A stretch of 64,000 nucleotides of DNA from Polaribacter batillariae (GCF_017498485.1 NZ_CP071795.1:2418001-2482000); one strand, 5' to 3'. Positions 18,087-27,659 are shown, counted from the first letter of the stretch. The notes: generated by a model not told the origin, from the sequence alone. Numbers and translations: made by a program.

Positions 18087-19285
18087 AATACAGTTATAAT
18101 TTCTTTAGCAATTCTTTCTACTAAAGTTGTTGTTACCGAATTTCCTGCTTGCATATATAATTTACTATTCGCAAGATTTGGCAAAATGTAATTTTGTGGA
18201 TAACCTTGAAAAGAAAAGCATTCTCTTGGTGTTAACTTTCTAATTCCAAAGTTATCTTTAATTAAAGGAACGTTGTGACCACCAGTTCCCATATTTGCTG
18301 TTAAAGTTGGGCAAACATTACTTTTGTTTTCCCTTACGTAAACTCTTCTCCATTGATAAACAGTGTCTTTAGAAGTCATAGTTTTCTCAAGTTCTGGATA
18401 GTATTTGTGCTCTTTTGGATAATAATATTTATTTTCCTGTTTTCCTTTTTCTAAAATATTATGAATAGTTTTTGTTAATTCAATTTTCTTTGGAAATTTG
18501 AAATTACTCCAATTTTTCACTTGATTTGGGTCGAAAGCAACAATAAATATTCGTTCTCTATTTTGAGGAATATTAGCGTGAGTCATTGAATTTAAAATTG
18601 AGCTAAAAACTTTATAGCCTAATTTGTTTTCTAAAACTTCAATTATAGTTTTAAATGTTTTTCCTTTATCGTGTGAAACTAGATTTTTAACATTTTCTAA
18701 AAAAACAACCTTTGGTCTGTGTTTATTTATAATTTGTTCTACGTCAAAAAATAGAGTTCCTCTTGTATCTGCAAAACCTTTTCTATTTCCTGCAATTGAA
18801 AATGCTTGACAAGGAAAGCCTGCACACAAAACATCAAATTCTTTAGGAATATAACTTTTTGTATTTTCTTTTGTAATATCTCCAAATGGAATTTCCCCAA
18901 AGTTTTCTCTGTAGGTTTTTTTTGCCGCGTTTTCCCATTCACTTGTATAAACGCATTTTCCACCAATATTTTGTAAAGCCAATCTAAATCCACCAATTCC
19001 CGCAAATAAATCAATAAATTTAAAAATATAATTTTCAGGAGTCGGAAAAGGAACATTTTCTACTTCAAAAAGTAGCTGTTGTAAAGCATCTTCTTCAACA
19101 ATAGAAATATTTTCGTCTTGTTTGTATTTTACAAATTTTTTAAGAACTTTTAAAGCATCTTTTTTGTAGTGTTTAGAAACTCCATTGTAAACGTTATGCA
19201 AATAGTGAGTAATAACAGCTTTAGCCTCTGGCTCAACAAGTTTTATTTGATAGTTTTTTACATCAAATTCTTCAATACTTACCAT
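18083..19285 (-). CDS. DNA (cytosine-5-)-methyltransferase
   Basis: 400-aa type II 5mC methyltransferase. After an unusual helical N-terminal extension of about 85 residues come motif I (FIDLFAGIGGFRLA), motif IV with the catalytic Cys (GFPCQAFS), motif VI (ENVKN), motif VIII (QNRERIF), and motifs IX/X (RKLTPRECFSFQGYP, MQAGNSV). Start ATG at 19285 is preferred over a TTG six codons earlier because a full promoter lies 40 nt upstream. Target sequence is not predictable. It heads a three-gene minus-strand operon with a small frameshifted gene and a probable endonuclease, together a restriction-modification cassette between tesB and housekeeping genes. Confidence 0.92.
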   Translation of the reverse strand: MVSIEEFDVKNYQIKLVEPEAKAVITHYLHNVYNGVSKHYKKDALKVLKKFVKYKQDENISIVEEDALQQLLFEVENVPFPTPENYIFKFIDLFAGIGGFRLALQNIGGKCVYTSEWENAAKKTYRENFGEIPFGDITKENTKSYIPKEFDVLCAGFPCQAFSIAGNRKGFADTRGTLFFDVEQIINKHRPKVVFLENVKNLVSHDKGKTFKTIIEVLENKLGYKVFSSILNSMTHANIPQNRERIFIVAFDPNQVKNWSNFKFPKKIELTKTIHNILEKGKQENKYYYPKEHKYYPELEKTMTSKDTVYQWRRVYVRENKSNVCPTLTANMGTGGHNVPLIKDNFGIRKLTPRECFSFQGYPQNYILPNLANSKLYMQAGNSVTTTLVERIAKEIITVL

Positions 19286-19324
19286 TTTTTTGTATGCTAT
19301 CAAACCTTAAATTATGTTTAGAAA

Positions 19325-19354
19325 CAAAAATAACATTTTATTTTGGTAATTCAA
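19325..19354 (-). promoter_or_regulatory. Promoter of the restriction-modification operon
   Basis: Minus-strand TTG (19352-19354), 19-nt spacer and TATTTTTG (19325-19332): a full-consensus promoter. Confidence 0.7.
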
Positions 19355-19403
19355 TATACTTACTAAAATTGAAACACGTTATTATCTATTATCAGATTTC
19401 TTT

Positions 19404-20570
19404 CTACTTTTTAAATGGAAATTTCTGTTGAAATGGTGTAGGTTGTATTCTTTGCAAAAATAACTTTAATATTTTATTTGTAATGGTTTTTTTGTGACGA
19501 AGATACATGGTTAAATCTTGTGGAATTGCCCCTACAGAACTTTTAATTTCGCTTGCTGTTCTTCCGAAATTGATGGTTTTTAATTTTTTATGAATGGCAA
19601 TTTCTACATAACTATACAGCATTCTTTGGTAGATCGCGTACGCTTTATTTAGTTGATAATCGATACCTACAAAATGGGCGTCTAAAGAATTATGGTTAAT
19701 AATGCCAGACATAAAACCAACCAATTTACCTCGAAGATAAAATGCTTTTAAAATATACTTTTCGCCAAATTTTTCTTTAAAATCTTTATAGGTTTCTAAA
19801 TTGAAATCGCTCAAATTAAAATTGGCATTTGCAGTTACTTTTTGATACAAAGTAGTCATTTCAGTCAATTTCTCTTCAATATTTGCGAATGTTATTTCTT
19901 CAATATCAATAGAGGCGCTTTGCGAATATGCTTTTTTAGCTTTTACACGAAATTTGGTTTTCATGGCGGCCAAATAATCATCAAAAGTTTGCCAGTTTTT
20001 ATCGATATGAAATAGCATATTGGGTTCTACCGAAAACGGATGATAACTCACGTTTTTTAATTCATCTGTAATAGACAAAGATTCGTTTACAAAGTCTTTC
20101 AATAGAAAAGCATCAATCTTATTTTTTAGTGTTTTGTTACTATTTACAAAGTGGTTGATGGCTTTTGCCAATTCTAAAATTACTTTTTGTTTGTTTTCAT
20201 TGGGTTTTATAAAAACGCCATGTTCTCCACTTACAAAAGTGTTTCCAGAGATAAGTAGTTTTAAGGGTTTGCTGTCTTTTAAAATTCGCAGTTTTCTTCC
20301 TAAACTCTTTAAAAAATAGAAATTTTTTTGAATGGAATTCATATAAAAATCTACAATTTGAATCGTCGAAAAAGCTATAGGAAGCTCGTTCTCGTTTACC
20401 AAAATAATATAAGAAAACGTTATTTCTGGATGATTTTTTTGAATCGATTGTAAAAAATCTCGATGAAAATAAACATTGTTTTCGCAATTGAGAATTTTCC
20501 AAGTATTCACGGGGATTTTATCAACGGAACCATAAAATAAAGCAGTATTTGTGTTTTTACAAAAAATCAA
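19404..20570 (-). CDS. GNAT/FemAB-like acyltransferase
   Basis: 388-aa protein related to the peptidoglycan-bridge/FemAB-like branch of the GNAT superfamily, with two acyltransferase-like halves. The C-terminal half has the GNAT-type beta strand and turn AFYLRGKLVGFMSGIINHNSLDAHFVGID, quoted in part as KLVGFMSGIINH, and the cofactor-region NFGRTASEIKSSVGA. Start codon TTG lies one base after the upstream gene's stop; no ATG occurs before residue 77, so TTG is accepted. It is co-transcribed with the metallophosphoesterase. The substrate is unknown; a cell-envelope or lipid N-acylation role is a guess. Confidence 0.7.
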   Translation of the reverse strand: MIFCKNTNTALFYGSVDKIPVNTWKILNCENNVYFHRDFLQSIQKNHPEITFSYIILVNENELPIAFSTIQIVDFYMNSIQKNFYFLKSLGRKLRILKDSKPLKLLISGNTFVSGEHGVFIKPNENKQKVILELAKAINHFVNSNKTLKNKIDAFLLKDFVNESLSITDELKNVSYHPFSVEPNMLFHIDKNWQTFDDYLAAMKTKFRVKAKKAYSQSASIDIEEITFANIEEKLTEMTTLYQKVTANANFNLSDFNLETYKDFKEKFGEKYILKAFYLRGKLVGFMSGIINHNSLDAHFVGIDYQLNKAYAIYQRMLYSYVEIAIHKKLKTINFGRTASEIKSSVGAIPQDLTMYLRHKKTITNKILKLFLQRIQPTPFQQKFPFKK

Positions 20571-20571
20571 A

Positions 20572-21465
20572 TTAATGCATATAATAAGTTAAACTTTCTG
20601 GACCTTCTAAAACAGTTCTAATAATTTGCATGGTTCCGTTTTCTTTTGTGGTAATGTGCCATTTGATCAAACAAATTTCGTTATTTTCAATTTCTATTCC
20701 TGTAATAGATCTTGGATGCACACAGCTACCATCGTTAAAAAACGGAATTTCATTTTTATCAGGAAAACGTGGCCTGTGTGTGTGACCGGTAATCATCATT
20801 TGATGGTTGTTTTCTTGAATCCATTTTTCTAATTTGTATTCGACTTTTATGCGTTCTTTAAAATTCTGAGCGGGAGAAGTGGGATCCGAAAAACCCAATA
20901 TTTGTAGCGGTTTCCATAAGACTTTCACTAAAAAACTACTCAATCTCCAAAATACGTAATTAAACCAATCTGCTTGATGTCCATGCAACAAGAAAATTCC
21001 TTTTCCTGTGTTTTCATCTTCTAAAAAAATGGCTTCAGAAAAAGAAGCACCAATTAAAAGTTCCTTTTTTGTGTCTGATACAGAGTCGTAATAGTAATGT
21101 AAATTCTTACGAATTGTTGCAGGGTTTTTATATTTCATGTCATGATTTCCCCAGATAAAATGCAATCTATTTTCTTTATGAAACTTTTTTAGCCACATAT
21201 AAATATGTTTGTTGGCTCTAAAAATACGTTCGAAACGTCGGTTTTCCCACAACTCGTCTCCATCACCTAATTCAATATACGTAAAACCGTTGTTGTAATA
21301 ATACTCTAAAGCATGTTTAAACATGTTTCTGTTTCTTGCAAAATCATCTGCAAAACCATTGTTTCCTCTGTGAGAATCGCTAAAAAACACAAATTTAGAA
21401 TTGGCATTAAAACAAATTTTTTTGGCATTTTTAAAAGCACGAGAAATTCTAAAGTTAGAAGACAT
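20572..21465 (-). CDS. Calcineurin-like metallophosphoesterase
   Basis: 297-aa metallophosphoesterase with all dinuclear-metal motifs in order: SDSHRGNN (Asp near 29), ELGDGDELWE (near 62), WGNHDMKY (near 104), LHGHQADWF (near 163) and TGHTHRPRF (near 226). The arrangement resembles UDP-2,3-diacylglucosamine pyrophosphatase (LpxH)-like and related bacterial phosphatases, but the GDGDELW variant keeps the substrate open. No signal peptide, so cytoplasmic or peripheral. It is first of two coupled genes, with the GNAT-like gene starting one base past its stop. Confidence 0.85.
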   Translation of the reverse strand: MSSNFRISRAFKNAKKICFNANSKFVFFSDSHRGNNGFADDFARNRNMFKHALEYYYNNGFTYIELGDGDELWENRRFERIFRANKHIYMWLKKFHKENRLHFIWGNHDMKYKNPATIRKNLHYYYDSVSDTKKELLIGASFSEAIFLEDENTGKGIFLLHGHQADWFNYVFWRLSSFLVKVLWKPLQILGFSDPTSPAQNFKERIKVEYKLEKWIQENNHQMMITGHTHRPRFPDKNEIPFFNDGSCVHPRSITGIEIENNEICLIKWHITTKENGTMQIIRTVLEGPESLTYYMH

Positions 21466-21601
21466 TTAGTTTTTTTTAGAAATATAAAGATGCTAAAAAA
21501 AAGTGGTTCTTAAAATTTTAGTGCAAAATAGATAGATTATAACATTTTTTTAACAAATAGGTTTTTAAACTTTTTTGTGTAACTTTTGTCTTATAAGCTA
21601 T

Positions 21602-21609
21602 TATATTTG
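21602..21609 (+). promoter_or_regulatory. -7 element of the RND efflux operon
   Basis: TATATTTG matches TAnnTTTG, 51 nt upstream of the adaptor gene. TTG triplets lie at 13 and 24 nt upstream, neither at ideal spacing. Confidence 0.45.
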
Positions 21610-21660
21610 TGAAGACCATTAAAAATCTTTCTTTCTTTAAGAAAGTTCAACGAACTAATT

Positions 21661-22776
21661 ATGAGAAAAATAATATTAGCTATTCTTGGGATTTTAGCTA
21701 TAGTAGGTGCTGTTTTATTAGGAAACTATATTGTAGAAAAAAACCAAAAACCAAAGCCAAAATTTAAAAAACAAGTAAAAACAGTTTTTGTACAAGAGGT
21801 AGTAAATAAAGAAGTTCCTATTATACTTACTGCTAGTGGAAACTTAACAGCTAAAAATAAAATAGATATTTTTTCTGAAGTACAAGGTATTTTTAAATCT
21901 TCTAAAAAACCCTTTAAAGCAGGAACAAGATATTATAAAGGAGAAACTTTATTAAGTATCAATAGCGACGAATTTTACGCAAGTTTGCAATCTCAAAAAA
22001 GTGGTTTGTATAATTTACTAACGGCCATAATGCCAGATATACGTTTAGATTATCCAAACGAATTTAAGAAATGGGAAAACTATTTAAAGAGTTTCGATAT
22101 TAACAAAACCACTCCAAAATTGCCTAAATTCTCCACAGATAAAGAAAAATATTTTATTTCTGGAAGAGGTATTTTAACAGCATATTACAATGTTAAAAAT
22201 TTAGAAGTTCGTAATTCTAAACACCAAATTAGAGCCCCTTTTTCTGGCATTTTAACAGAAGCTTTGGTAAGCCCTGGAACATTAATTAGAGTAGGGCAAA
22301 AATTAGGTGAATTTATAGATCCAAGTATTTACGAGATGGAAGTTTCTGTAAATGCAGCGTTTGCAGATCTCTTAAAAGTTGGGAATTCTGTGGCGCTGTC
22401 TAATTTAGAAAAATCGAAAAAATATACAGGAAAAGTAGTTCGTGTAAATGGTCGGGTCGATCAAGTTTCGCAAACCATTAAGGCTTTTATCGATGTAAAA
22501 CATCCAGATTTAAAAGAAGGCATGTTTTTAGAAGCAGATTTGGTAGCAAAATCAGAGAAAGAAGCCATTGAAATTTCAAGAAAATTATTGGTAGATAATA
22601 CTGCTGTTTACACAGTAAAAAACGATAGTATTTTAACCTTAGTAAAAGTAAAACCTGTTTATTTTGGAGCAAAAAATGTAGTTATTAAAGGCTTACATAA
22701 TAACGATAAAATTTTAACGCAAACCCTACCAGGAGCTTTCGACGGAATGATTGTAAAAATTAACAAAAAGAAGTAA
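21661..22776 (+). CDS. RND efflux periplasmic adaptor (HlyD/AcrA family)
   Basis: 371-aa membrane-fusion protein linking the RND pump to the outer-membrane channel. An N-terminal anchor helix (residues 3-24) is followed by a basic segment, the first lipoyl half (ASGNLTAKNKIDIFSEVQG), a short hairpin, the second lipoyl half (IRAPFSGILTEALVSPGTLI), and beta-barrel and membrane-proximal domains. No lipobox Cys, so anchored by its helix. It is first gene of a three-gene operon, with 4 nt before the transporter gene. Substrate not predictable. Confidence 0.9.
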   Translation: MRKIILAILGILAIVGAVLLGNYIVEKNQKPKPKFKKQVKTVFVQEVVNKEVPIILTASGNLTAKNKIDIFSEVQGIFKSSKKPFKAGTRYYKGETLLSINSDEFYASLQSQKSGLYNLLTAIMPDIRLDYPNEFKKWENYLKSFDINKTTPKLPKFSTDKEKYFISGRGILTAYYNVKNLEVRNSKHQIRAPFSGILTEALVSPGTLIRVGQKLGEFIDPSIYEMEVSVNAAFADLLKVGNSVALSNLEKSKKYTGKVVRVNGRVDQVSQTIKAFIDVKHPDLKEGMFLEADLVAKSEKEAIEISRKLLVDNTAVYTVKNDSILTLVKVKPVYFGAKNVVIKGLHNNDKILTQTLPGAFDGMIVKINKKK

Positions 22777-22780
22777 TTAC

Positions 22781-25700
22781 ATGAAAAAGATAATTACTTA
22801 TTTTATAAAATATCACGTTGCAGTAAACGTAATGGTCTTTGCATTTTTTGTATTCGGTATTTTGGGTGCATTAAATATGAAATCTTCCTTTTTTCCATTG
22901 GTAGATTCGCAATTAATTAGAATTACTTTAGCATATCCTGGAGCTTCACCAGCAGAAATGGAAGAAGGTGTTGTGCTAAAAATAGAAGACAATTTAAAAG
23001 GAATTGTTGGAGTAGAAAGGGTAACTTCTGTTTCCAGAGAAAATGCTGCAACTGTAAATGTAGAGGTAGAAAAAGGCAAAAATATAGACCTTGTTTTAAC
23101 GGACGTTAAAAATGCAGTAGATAGAGTGCCTTCTTTTCCTTCTGGAATGGAACCACCAGTAATTGCAAAAGTAGAAAGTATAAGACCCACCATTAGTTTT
23201 ACCATTAGTGGAGACCATGTTTCTTTAAAATCGTTAAAACAATATGCAAGAAATGTAGAAAACGACATTCGTGGTATCGAAGGAATTTCGCAAGTAGAAA
23301 TTTCTGGTTTTCCTGAAGAAGAAATCGAAATTGCAGTTCGCGAAAACGATTTACGTGCCTACAATATGTCTTTTACAGAAGTTGCAAACGCAGTTAGAAA
23401 CTCGAATATTTTAATTACGGGTGGAAACATAAAAACAGCCGACGAAGATTATTTAATTCGTGCCAGTAATAGATCTTATTACGGAGTTGAACTGCAAAAT
23501 TTAATTGTTAGAACTCAAACAAACGGAAACATTATTCGTTTAAAAGACATTGCAGAAATTAGAGATACTTGGTCCGAAAACCCAGATAGATTGTACTATA
23601 ATGGAAATTTAGCCATCGATATTACAGTAAGTAATACCAATAACGAAGACTTAATTTCTTCTGCAGATAAAATTAAAGAGTATATTCATAAATACAACCA
23701 ACAACAACAAAATGTTCAGTTAAGTGTTACTAGCGATAGAAGTATCACCTTAAATGGAAGAACAAAATTATTGGTAGAAAACGGAATTGTTGGTATTCTC
23801 TTAGTACTCTTCTTTTTAGCACTTTTCTTAAACCTTCGTTTGGCAATTTGGGTGGCATTTGGTTTGCCAGTTGCCTTTTTAGGAATGTTTATTTTTGCGG
23901 GTCAATTTGATGTTACCATTAACGTTTTATCGTTATTTGGAATGATTATCGTAATTGGTATTTTGGTAGATGATGGAATTGTTATTGGAGAAAACATATA
24001 TCATCATTATTACGATTTAGGAAAAACAAAAGTACAAGCAGCAATCGATGGAACCATGGAGGTAATTCCGCCAATAGTCTCTGCGATTTTAACAACACTC
24101 ATTGCCTTTTCTACCTTCTTTTTTGTAGATGGTAGAATTGGAAGTTTCTTTGGAGAAGTCTCTACAATTGTAATTTTAACTTTAACTGTTTCTTTAATTG
24201 AAGCCTTGGTTATTTTACCAGCACACATTGCACATTCGAAGGCTCTAGATAGAAAAAAGTTAGAAAATGGCGACGCGAAAAAAACCAATAAAATAGATGC
24301 TTTTTTTACCAAAATAAACAGAGGTGCAGATACGTATTTAGGAAAATTTAGAGACCATTATTATCTGCCGTTTTTAAAATTCTCTTTAAATAACAAGATT
24401 TTTATTTTCTGCCTATTTATAGCCACTTTATCAATTAGTTTTTCTGCATTAAAAGGAGGGATTATAAAAAGTTCTTTTTTTCCAAGAATTGCTAGTGATA
24501 GAGTTCAAATTACATTAAACATGCCACAAGGAACCAATGAGAGAATTACAGATTCTGTAATTTCTTTAATAGAAGAAAAAGTGTGGATGGTTAATAAAGA
24601 GTTTTCTGCAAAACAAAGTGGAAATTTAGAGGTGGTAGAAAATGTCATTAAAAGAGTAGGACCAGGAAGTGCCAATGCCACCTTAAGCGTAAATCTTTTA
24701 CCAGGAGAAACACGAGATTTTTCTTCCCCAGAAATTACCAATGCAATTCAAAAATTGGTAGGAAAAGTATATGGAGTAGAAAGTCTGGTTTTTGGTTCTG
24801 GAGGTAATTTTGGAGGAAGCCCTGTTGCAGTTTCTTTATTAGGAAACAACATTACAGAATTAAAAGCGGTAAAAGACGAGCTAAAACAAACCTTAGAAAA
24901 CAATCCATTATTAAAAGATGTAACAGACAACGATCCTGCAGGAATAAAAGAAGTACGTATAAAATTAAAAGACAATGCGTATTTGTTAGGCTTAAATTTA
25001 CAATCGGTAATGTCGCAAGTTCGTTTTGGATTTTTCGGTTTTCAGGCACAACGTTTTCAAAGAGGACAAGACGAAATTAAAGTTTGGGTTCGTTACGATA
25101 AACAAGACAGATCTTCGATTAACGATTTAGACGATATGCGAATAATTACGCCAACAGGAACGCGTGTTCCGTTTTCGGAAATCGCAAATTATACCATAGA
25201 AAGAGGAGATATTGCCATTAATCATTTAGAAGGAAAACGCGAAATACAAATTTCGGCAGATTTAAAAGATTTAGAAACCAGTGAAACCGAGATTTTAGAC
25301 AATATTAAAAATAATATTATGCCAGAAATCTTGTCTAAATACCCAACAGTTTCACCTTTATACGAAGGGCAAAATAGAGAAGCCAAAAAAACCACAGATT
25401 CTTTAAACTTGGTGGGACCTATTATTTTATTGTTAATTTATATCGTAATCGCATTCACATTCCGTTCTTACAGCCAGCCAATTTTATTAATAATTATGAT
25501 ACCATTTAGTATGATTGGTGTTATTTGGGGGCATTATATTCATAATTTTTCCATCGGAATTTTATCCTTTTTAGGAATCATTGCCCTTATTGGAATTATG
25601 GTAAATGATGGTTTGGTGTTGATAGGAAAATTCAACAGTTACTTAAAAGAAGGCCTAAAATACGATGATGCTTTAATAAAAGCAGGCCAATCTCGTTTTA

Positions 25701-26044
25701 GAGCCATTTTCTTAACCTCTTTAACAACCATTGCTGGTTTGGCGCCTTTAATTTTCGAAAAAAGTAGGCAAGCACAATTTTTAATTCCCATGGCAATTTC
25801 AATAGCCTATGGAATTGCTATTGCAACTGTTTTAACATTGGTAATGTTGCCTATGATGTTAGCAACTTCTAACGCAATAAAAGTAAAAATAAAATGGTTA
25901 AAAACAAATAGAGATGTTACCAAAGAAGAAGTAGAAAGAGCCATTATAGAATCGAAATACGACGATGGAAACACGACTGAAATCGAATCTAAAGAAGCAA
26001 AAAAAAGCTTAGAGTCTAACTTTAAAAAAGACGAAAATGAATAA
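22781..26044 (+). CDS. RND family efflux transporter (AcrB-like)
   Basis: 1087-aa inner-membrane proton/drug antiporter. Twelve transmembrane helices in two halves with two large periplasmic loops; the TM4 proton-relay region reads GILVDDGIVIGENIYHH, with the adjacent acidic pair of RND pumps, and the second half mirrors it with GIMVNDGLVLIGKFN. Normal length for HAE1-like pumps, with an acidic C-terminal tail. It overlaps the tolC-type gene by 8 nt. Bacteroidota carry many paralogues, so the substrate (drug, detergent, fatty acid) is unknown. Confidence 0.93.
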   Translation: MKKIITYFIKYHVAVNVMVFAFFVFGILGALNMKSSFFPLVDSQLIRITLAYPGASPAEMEEGVVLKIEDNLKGIVGVERVTSVSRENAATVNVEVEKGKNIDLVLTDVKNAVDRVPSFPSGMEPPVIAKVESIRPTISFTISGDHVSLKSLKQYARNVENDIRGIEGISQVEISGFPEEEIEIAVRENDLRAYNMSFTEVANAVRNSNILITGGNIKTADEDYLIRASNRSYYGVELQNLIVRTQTNGNIIRLKDIAEIRDTWSENPDRLYYNGNLAIDITVSNTNNEDLISSADKIKEYIHKYNQQQQNVQLSVTSDRSITLNGRTKLLVENGIVGILLVLFFLALFLNLRLAIWVAFGLPVAFLGMFIFAGQFDVTINVLSLFGMIIVIGILVDDGIVIGENIYHHYYDLGKTKVQAAIDGTMEVIPPIVSAILTTLIAFSTFFFVDGRIGSFFGEVSTIVILTLTVSLIEALVILPAHIAHSKALDRKKLENGDAKKTNKIDAFFTKINRGADTYLGKFRDHYYLPFLKFSLNNKIFIFCLFIATLSISFSALKGGIIKSSFFPRIASDRVQITLNMPQGTNERITDSVISLIEEKVWMVNKEFSAKQSGNLEVVENVIKRVGPGSANATLSVNLLPGETRDFSSPEITNAIQKLVGKVYGVESLVFGSGGNFGGSPVAVSLLGNNITELKAVKDELKQTLENNPLLKDVTDNDPAGIKEVRIKLKDNAYLLGLNLQSVMSQVRFGFFGFQAQRFQRGQDEIKVWVRYDKQDRSSINDLDDMRIITPTGTRVPFSEIANYTIERGDIAINHLEGKREIQISADLKDLETSETEILDNIKNNIMPEILSKYPTVSPLYEGQNREAKKTTDSLNLVGPIILLLIYIVIAFTFRSYSQPILLIIMIPFSMIGVIWGHYIHNFSIGILSFLGIIALIGIMVNDGLVLIGKFNSYLKEGLKYDDALIKAGQSRFRAIFLTSLTTIAGLAPLIFEKSRQAQFLIPMAISIAYGIAIATVLTLVMLPMMLATSNAIKVKIKWLKTNRDVTKEEVERAIIESKYDDGNTTEIESKEAKKSLESNFKKDENE

Positions 26045-27374
26045 AAAAGCGATATTAATTCTTCTTTGTTTAGCAACTTTAAAAAATTTTTCACAAGAAA
26101 TTTTAACAAAGAAAGAAGCGCTAGAAATTACGTTAAAAAACAATTTCGGAATTAAAATTGCAAATAATAATATCGAAGTTGCTAAAAATAATTCGAGTAT
26201 TTATAACACGCGTTATTTGCCAACGGCGACTTTAAATTCTGGAGCAGATTATCGAAGAAATAATCAGAAAATTGTGTTTACAGATCCACAAACAGGAGGA
26301 GATGCAGAGAGAGTTGGAAACGGAGCCGTTACAAAATCTTACAATGCATCTGTGGGCATAAATTATACCATTTTCGATGGTTTGGGCAGAAAATACAACT
26401 ATCAACAATTAAAAGAAACTTATAATTTAACAGAAATCCAAGCAAGAGAAACAATCGAAAACACCTATTTACAATTGTTTACAGTATATTTTCAAATTGC
26501 AAGATTATCAGAAAACACCCATAATTTAGAAGAAGCTTTAACAATTTCTAAAAGCAGATTAGAACGTGCAAAATATCAATACGAATATGGGCAATCTACC
26601 CGATTAGAAATGCTAAATGCAGAAGTAGATATAAATAACGATAGTATTACATTAATAAATTCTAGACAACAATTAAGCAATGCAAAACGTAGTTTAAACA
26701 TTATTTTAGGTGTTGAAAAAATGGCAAATTACGAAGTCGAAACAGATGTTGAGTTCAATAAATTAATGAATTTTGAAGAACTTCAACAAAAAACATTGGT
26801 CAATAATAGTCTGTTAAAACAGAACGAAAAAAATATTGCGATTAGCGAGTTTAATATTAAAATTAACAAAGCAGGTTATTTACCTTCTTTAAATTTTAAT
26901 ACTTCGTATGGTTTTAATAGAACAGAAAACGAAAATTTAGTAAACCCTTTTGGTGCACGTTTAATTACTTCAGATGGATTAAATGCGGGTTTAAGTTTAA
27001 CATGGAATATTTTTGATGGTGGAAGCACAAAAACAAGAGTTGCTAATGCCAAAATTGCTTTAGAAAATCAGCAAATTGCTTTAGAACAACAAAAATTAAC
27101 GATTCAAAATAACTTAAAAAATACTTGGGAGAATTATAACAACCAATTATTCATTTTAAAAGCACAAGAAAAAAACGTGCAAACCACACAAAATAATTTC
27201 GATAGAACTCAAGAACGTTATAAGTTGGGGCAAGTAACTTCGATTGAATTTCGACAAGCACAAATAAACTTAATTAATGCTAAAACCGCATTTAACAACG
27301 CAAAGTTCGATGCAAAATTAATCGAATTGCAATTATTACAATTAAGTGGAGATATTTTAAACGTCGCTTTTTAA
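26037..27374 (+). CDS. TolC-family outer-membrane efflux protein
   Basis: 445-aa outer-membrane factor. Signal peptide MNKKAILILLCLATLKNFSQ, then two homologous halves of long coiled helices and paired barrel strands (ASVGINYTIFDGLGRKYNYQ and GLSLTWNIFDGGSTKTRVAN mark the two equivalent strand-helix junctions). Completes a tripartite adaptor-pump-channel system across both membranes. Its ATG lies inside the 3' end of the pump gene (8-nt overlap). The long palindrome starting 72 nt downstream may form its 3' end. Confidence 0.92.
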   Translation: MNKKAILILLCLATLKNFSQEILTKKEALEITLKNNFGIKIANNNIEVAKNNSSIYNTRYLPTATLNSGADYRRNNQKIVFTDPQTGGDAERVGNGAVTKSYNASVGINYTIFDGLGRKYNYQQLKETYNLTEIQARETIENTYLQLFTVYFQIARLSENTHNLEEALTISKSRLERAKYQYEYGQSTRLEMLNAEVDINNDSITLINSRQQLSNAKRSLNIILGVEKMANYEVETDVEFNKLMNFEELQQKTLVNNSLLKQNEKNIAISEFNIKINKAGYLPSLNFNTSYGFNRTENENLVNPFGARLITSDGLNAGLSLTWNIFDGGSTKTRVANAKIALENQQIALEQQKLTIQNNLKNTWENYNNQLFILKAQEKNVQTTQNNFDRTQERYKLGQVTSIEFRQAQINLINAKTAFNNAKFDAKLIELQLLQLSGDILNVAF

Positions 27375-27445
27375 AAACTGATGTATATCGTAACTTAACA
27401 ATAAAAGGTATAAATTGTTAATTTTTGGTTAATGATAAGTTAAGG

Positions 27446-27479
27446 TATCAAAAACATGATAATTATCATGTTTTTGATA
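27446..27479. repeat. 34-bp perfect palindrome
   Basis: Arms of 17 bp, TATCAAAAACATGATAA and its exact reverse complement, meet with no spacer. The centre CATGATAATTATCATG resembles Fur-type boxes (GATAAT/ATTATC). It covers the -33 region of the small RNA 2 promoter and lies 72 nt past the efflux operon. It could be an operator, a terminator-like hairpin for the efflux operon (though no T run follows), or both. Confidence 0.9.
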
Positions 27480-27491
27480 ATGTAAAGCCAT

Positions 27492-27499
27492 TAATTTTG
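27492..27499 (+). promoter_or_regulatory. -7 element of candidate small RNA 2
   Basis: TAATTTTG matches TAnnTTTG. The nearest upstream TTG (27474-27476) is inside the 34-bp palindrome at a short 15-nt spacing, suggesting the palindrome replaces or modulates -33 recognition. Confidence 0.5.
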
Positions 27500-27505
27500 T
27501 CGCGT

Positions 27506-27614
27506 AATTACATTTCTTGTGGTTAAAGAGGTTTACTTATTAAACCCACGTATTATAGTAAATAGTAGTATTTTTAGCGGTTAGTTAGCCCGAGTTAAAA
27601 GCTCGGGTTTTTTT
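27506..27614 (+). ncRNA. Candidate small RNA 2
   Basis: About 109 nt between a -7 element and an intrinsic terminator, with no plausible coding region. A hairpin GGTTTA/TAAACC (27530-27546) and a TTTAGCGGTTAG core precede the terminator. It shares GGTTAAAG, ATTATA and the TTTAG.GG.TAG core with small RNA 1 at 9.0 kb, suggesting one family, possibly the described Flavo-1 motif (not verifiable here). A leader of the methyltransferase gene 45 nt downstream is the alternative, with the terminator acting as attenuator. Confidence 0.5.
27589..27614 (+). terminator. Intrinsic terminator of small RNA 2
   Basis: Stem CCCGAG/CTCGGG with a short loop and seven T. Confidence 0.85.
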
Positions 27615-27659
27615 ATCTTCGAGAATATCTTGTACAAGAAATAATATCAATTTTATACA

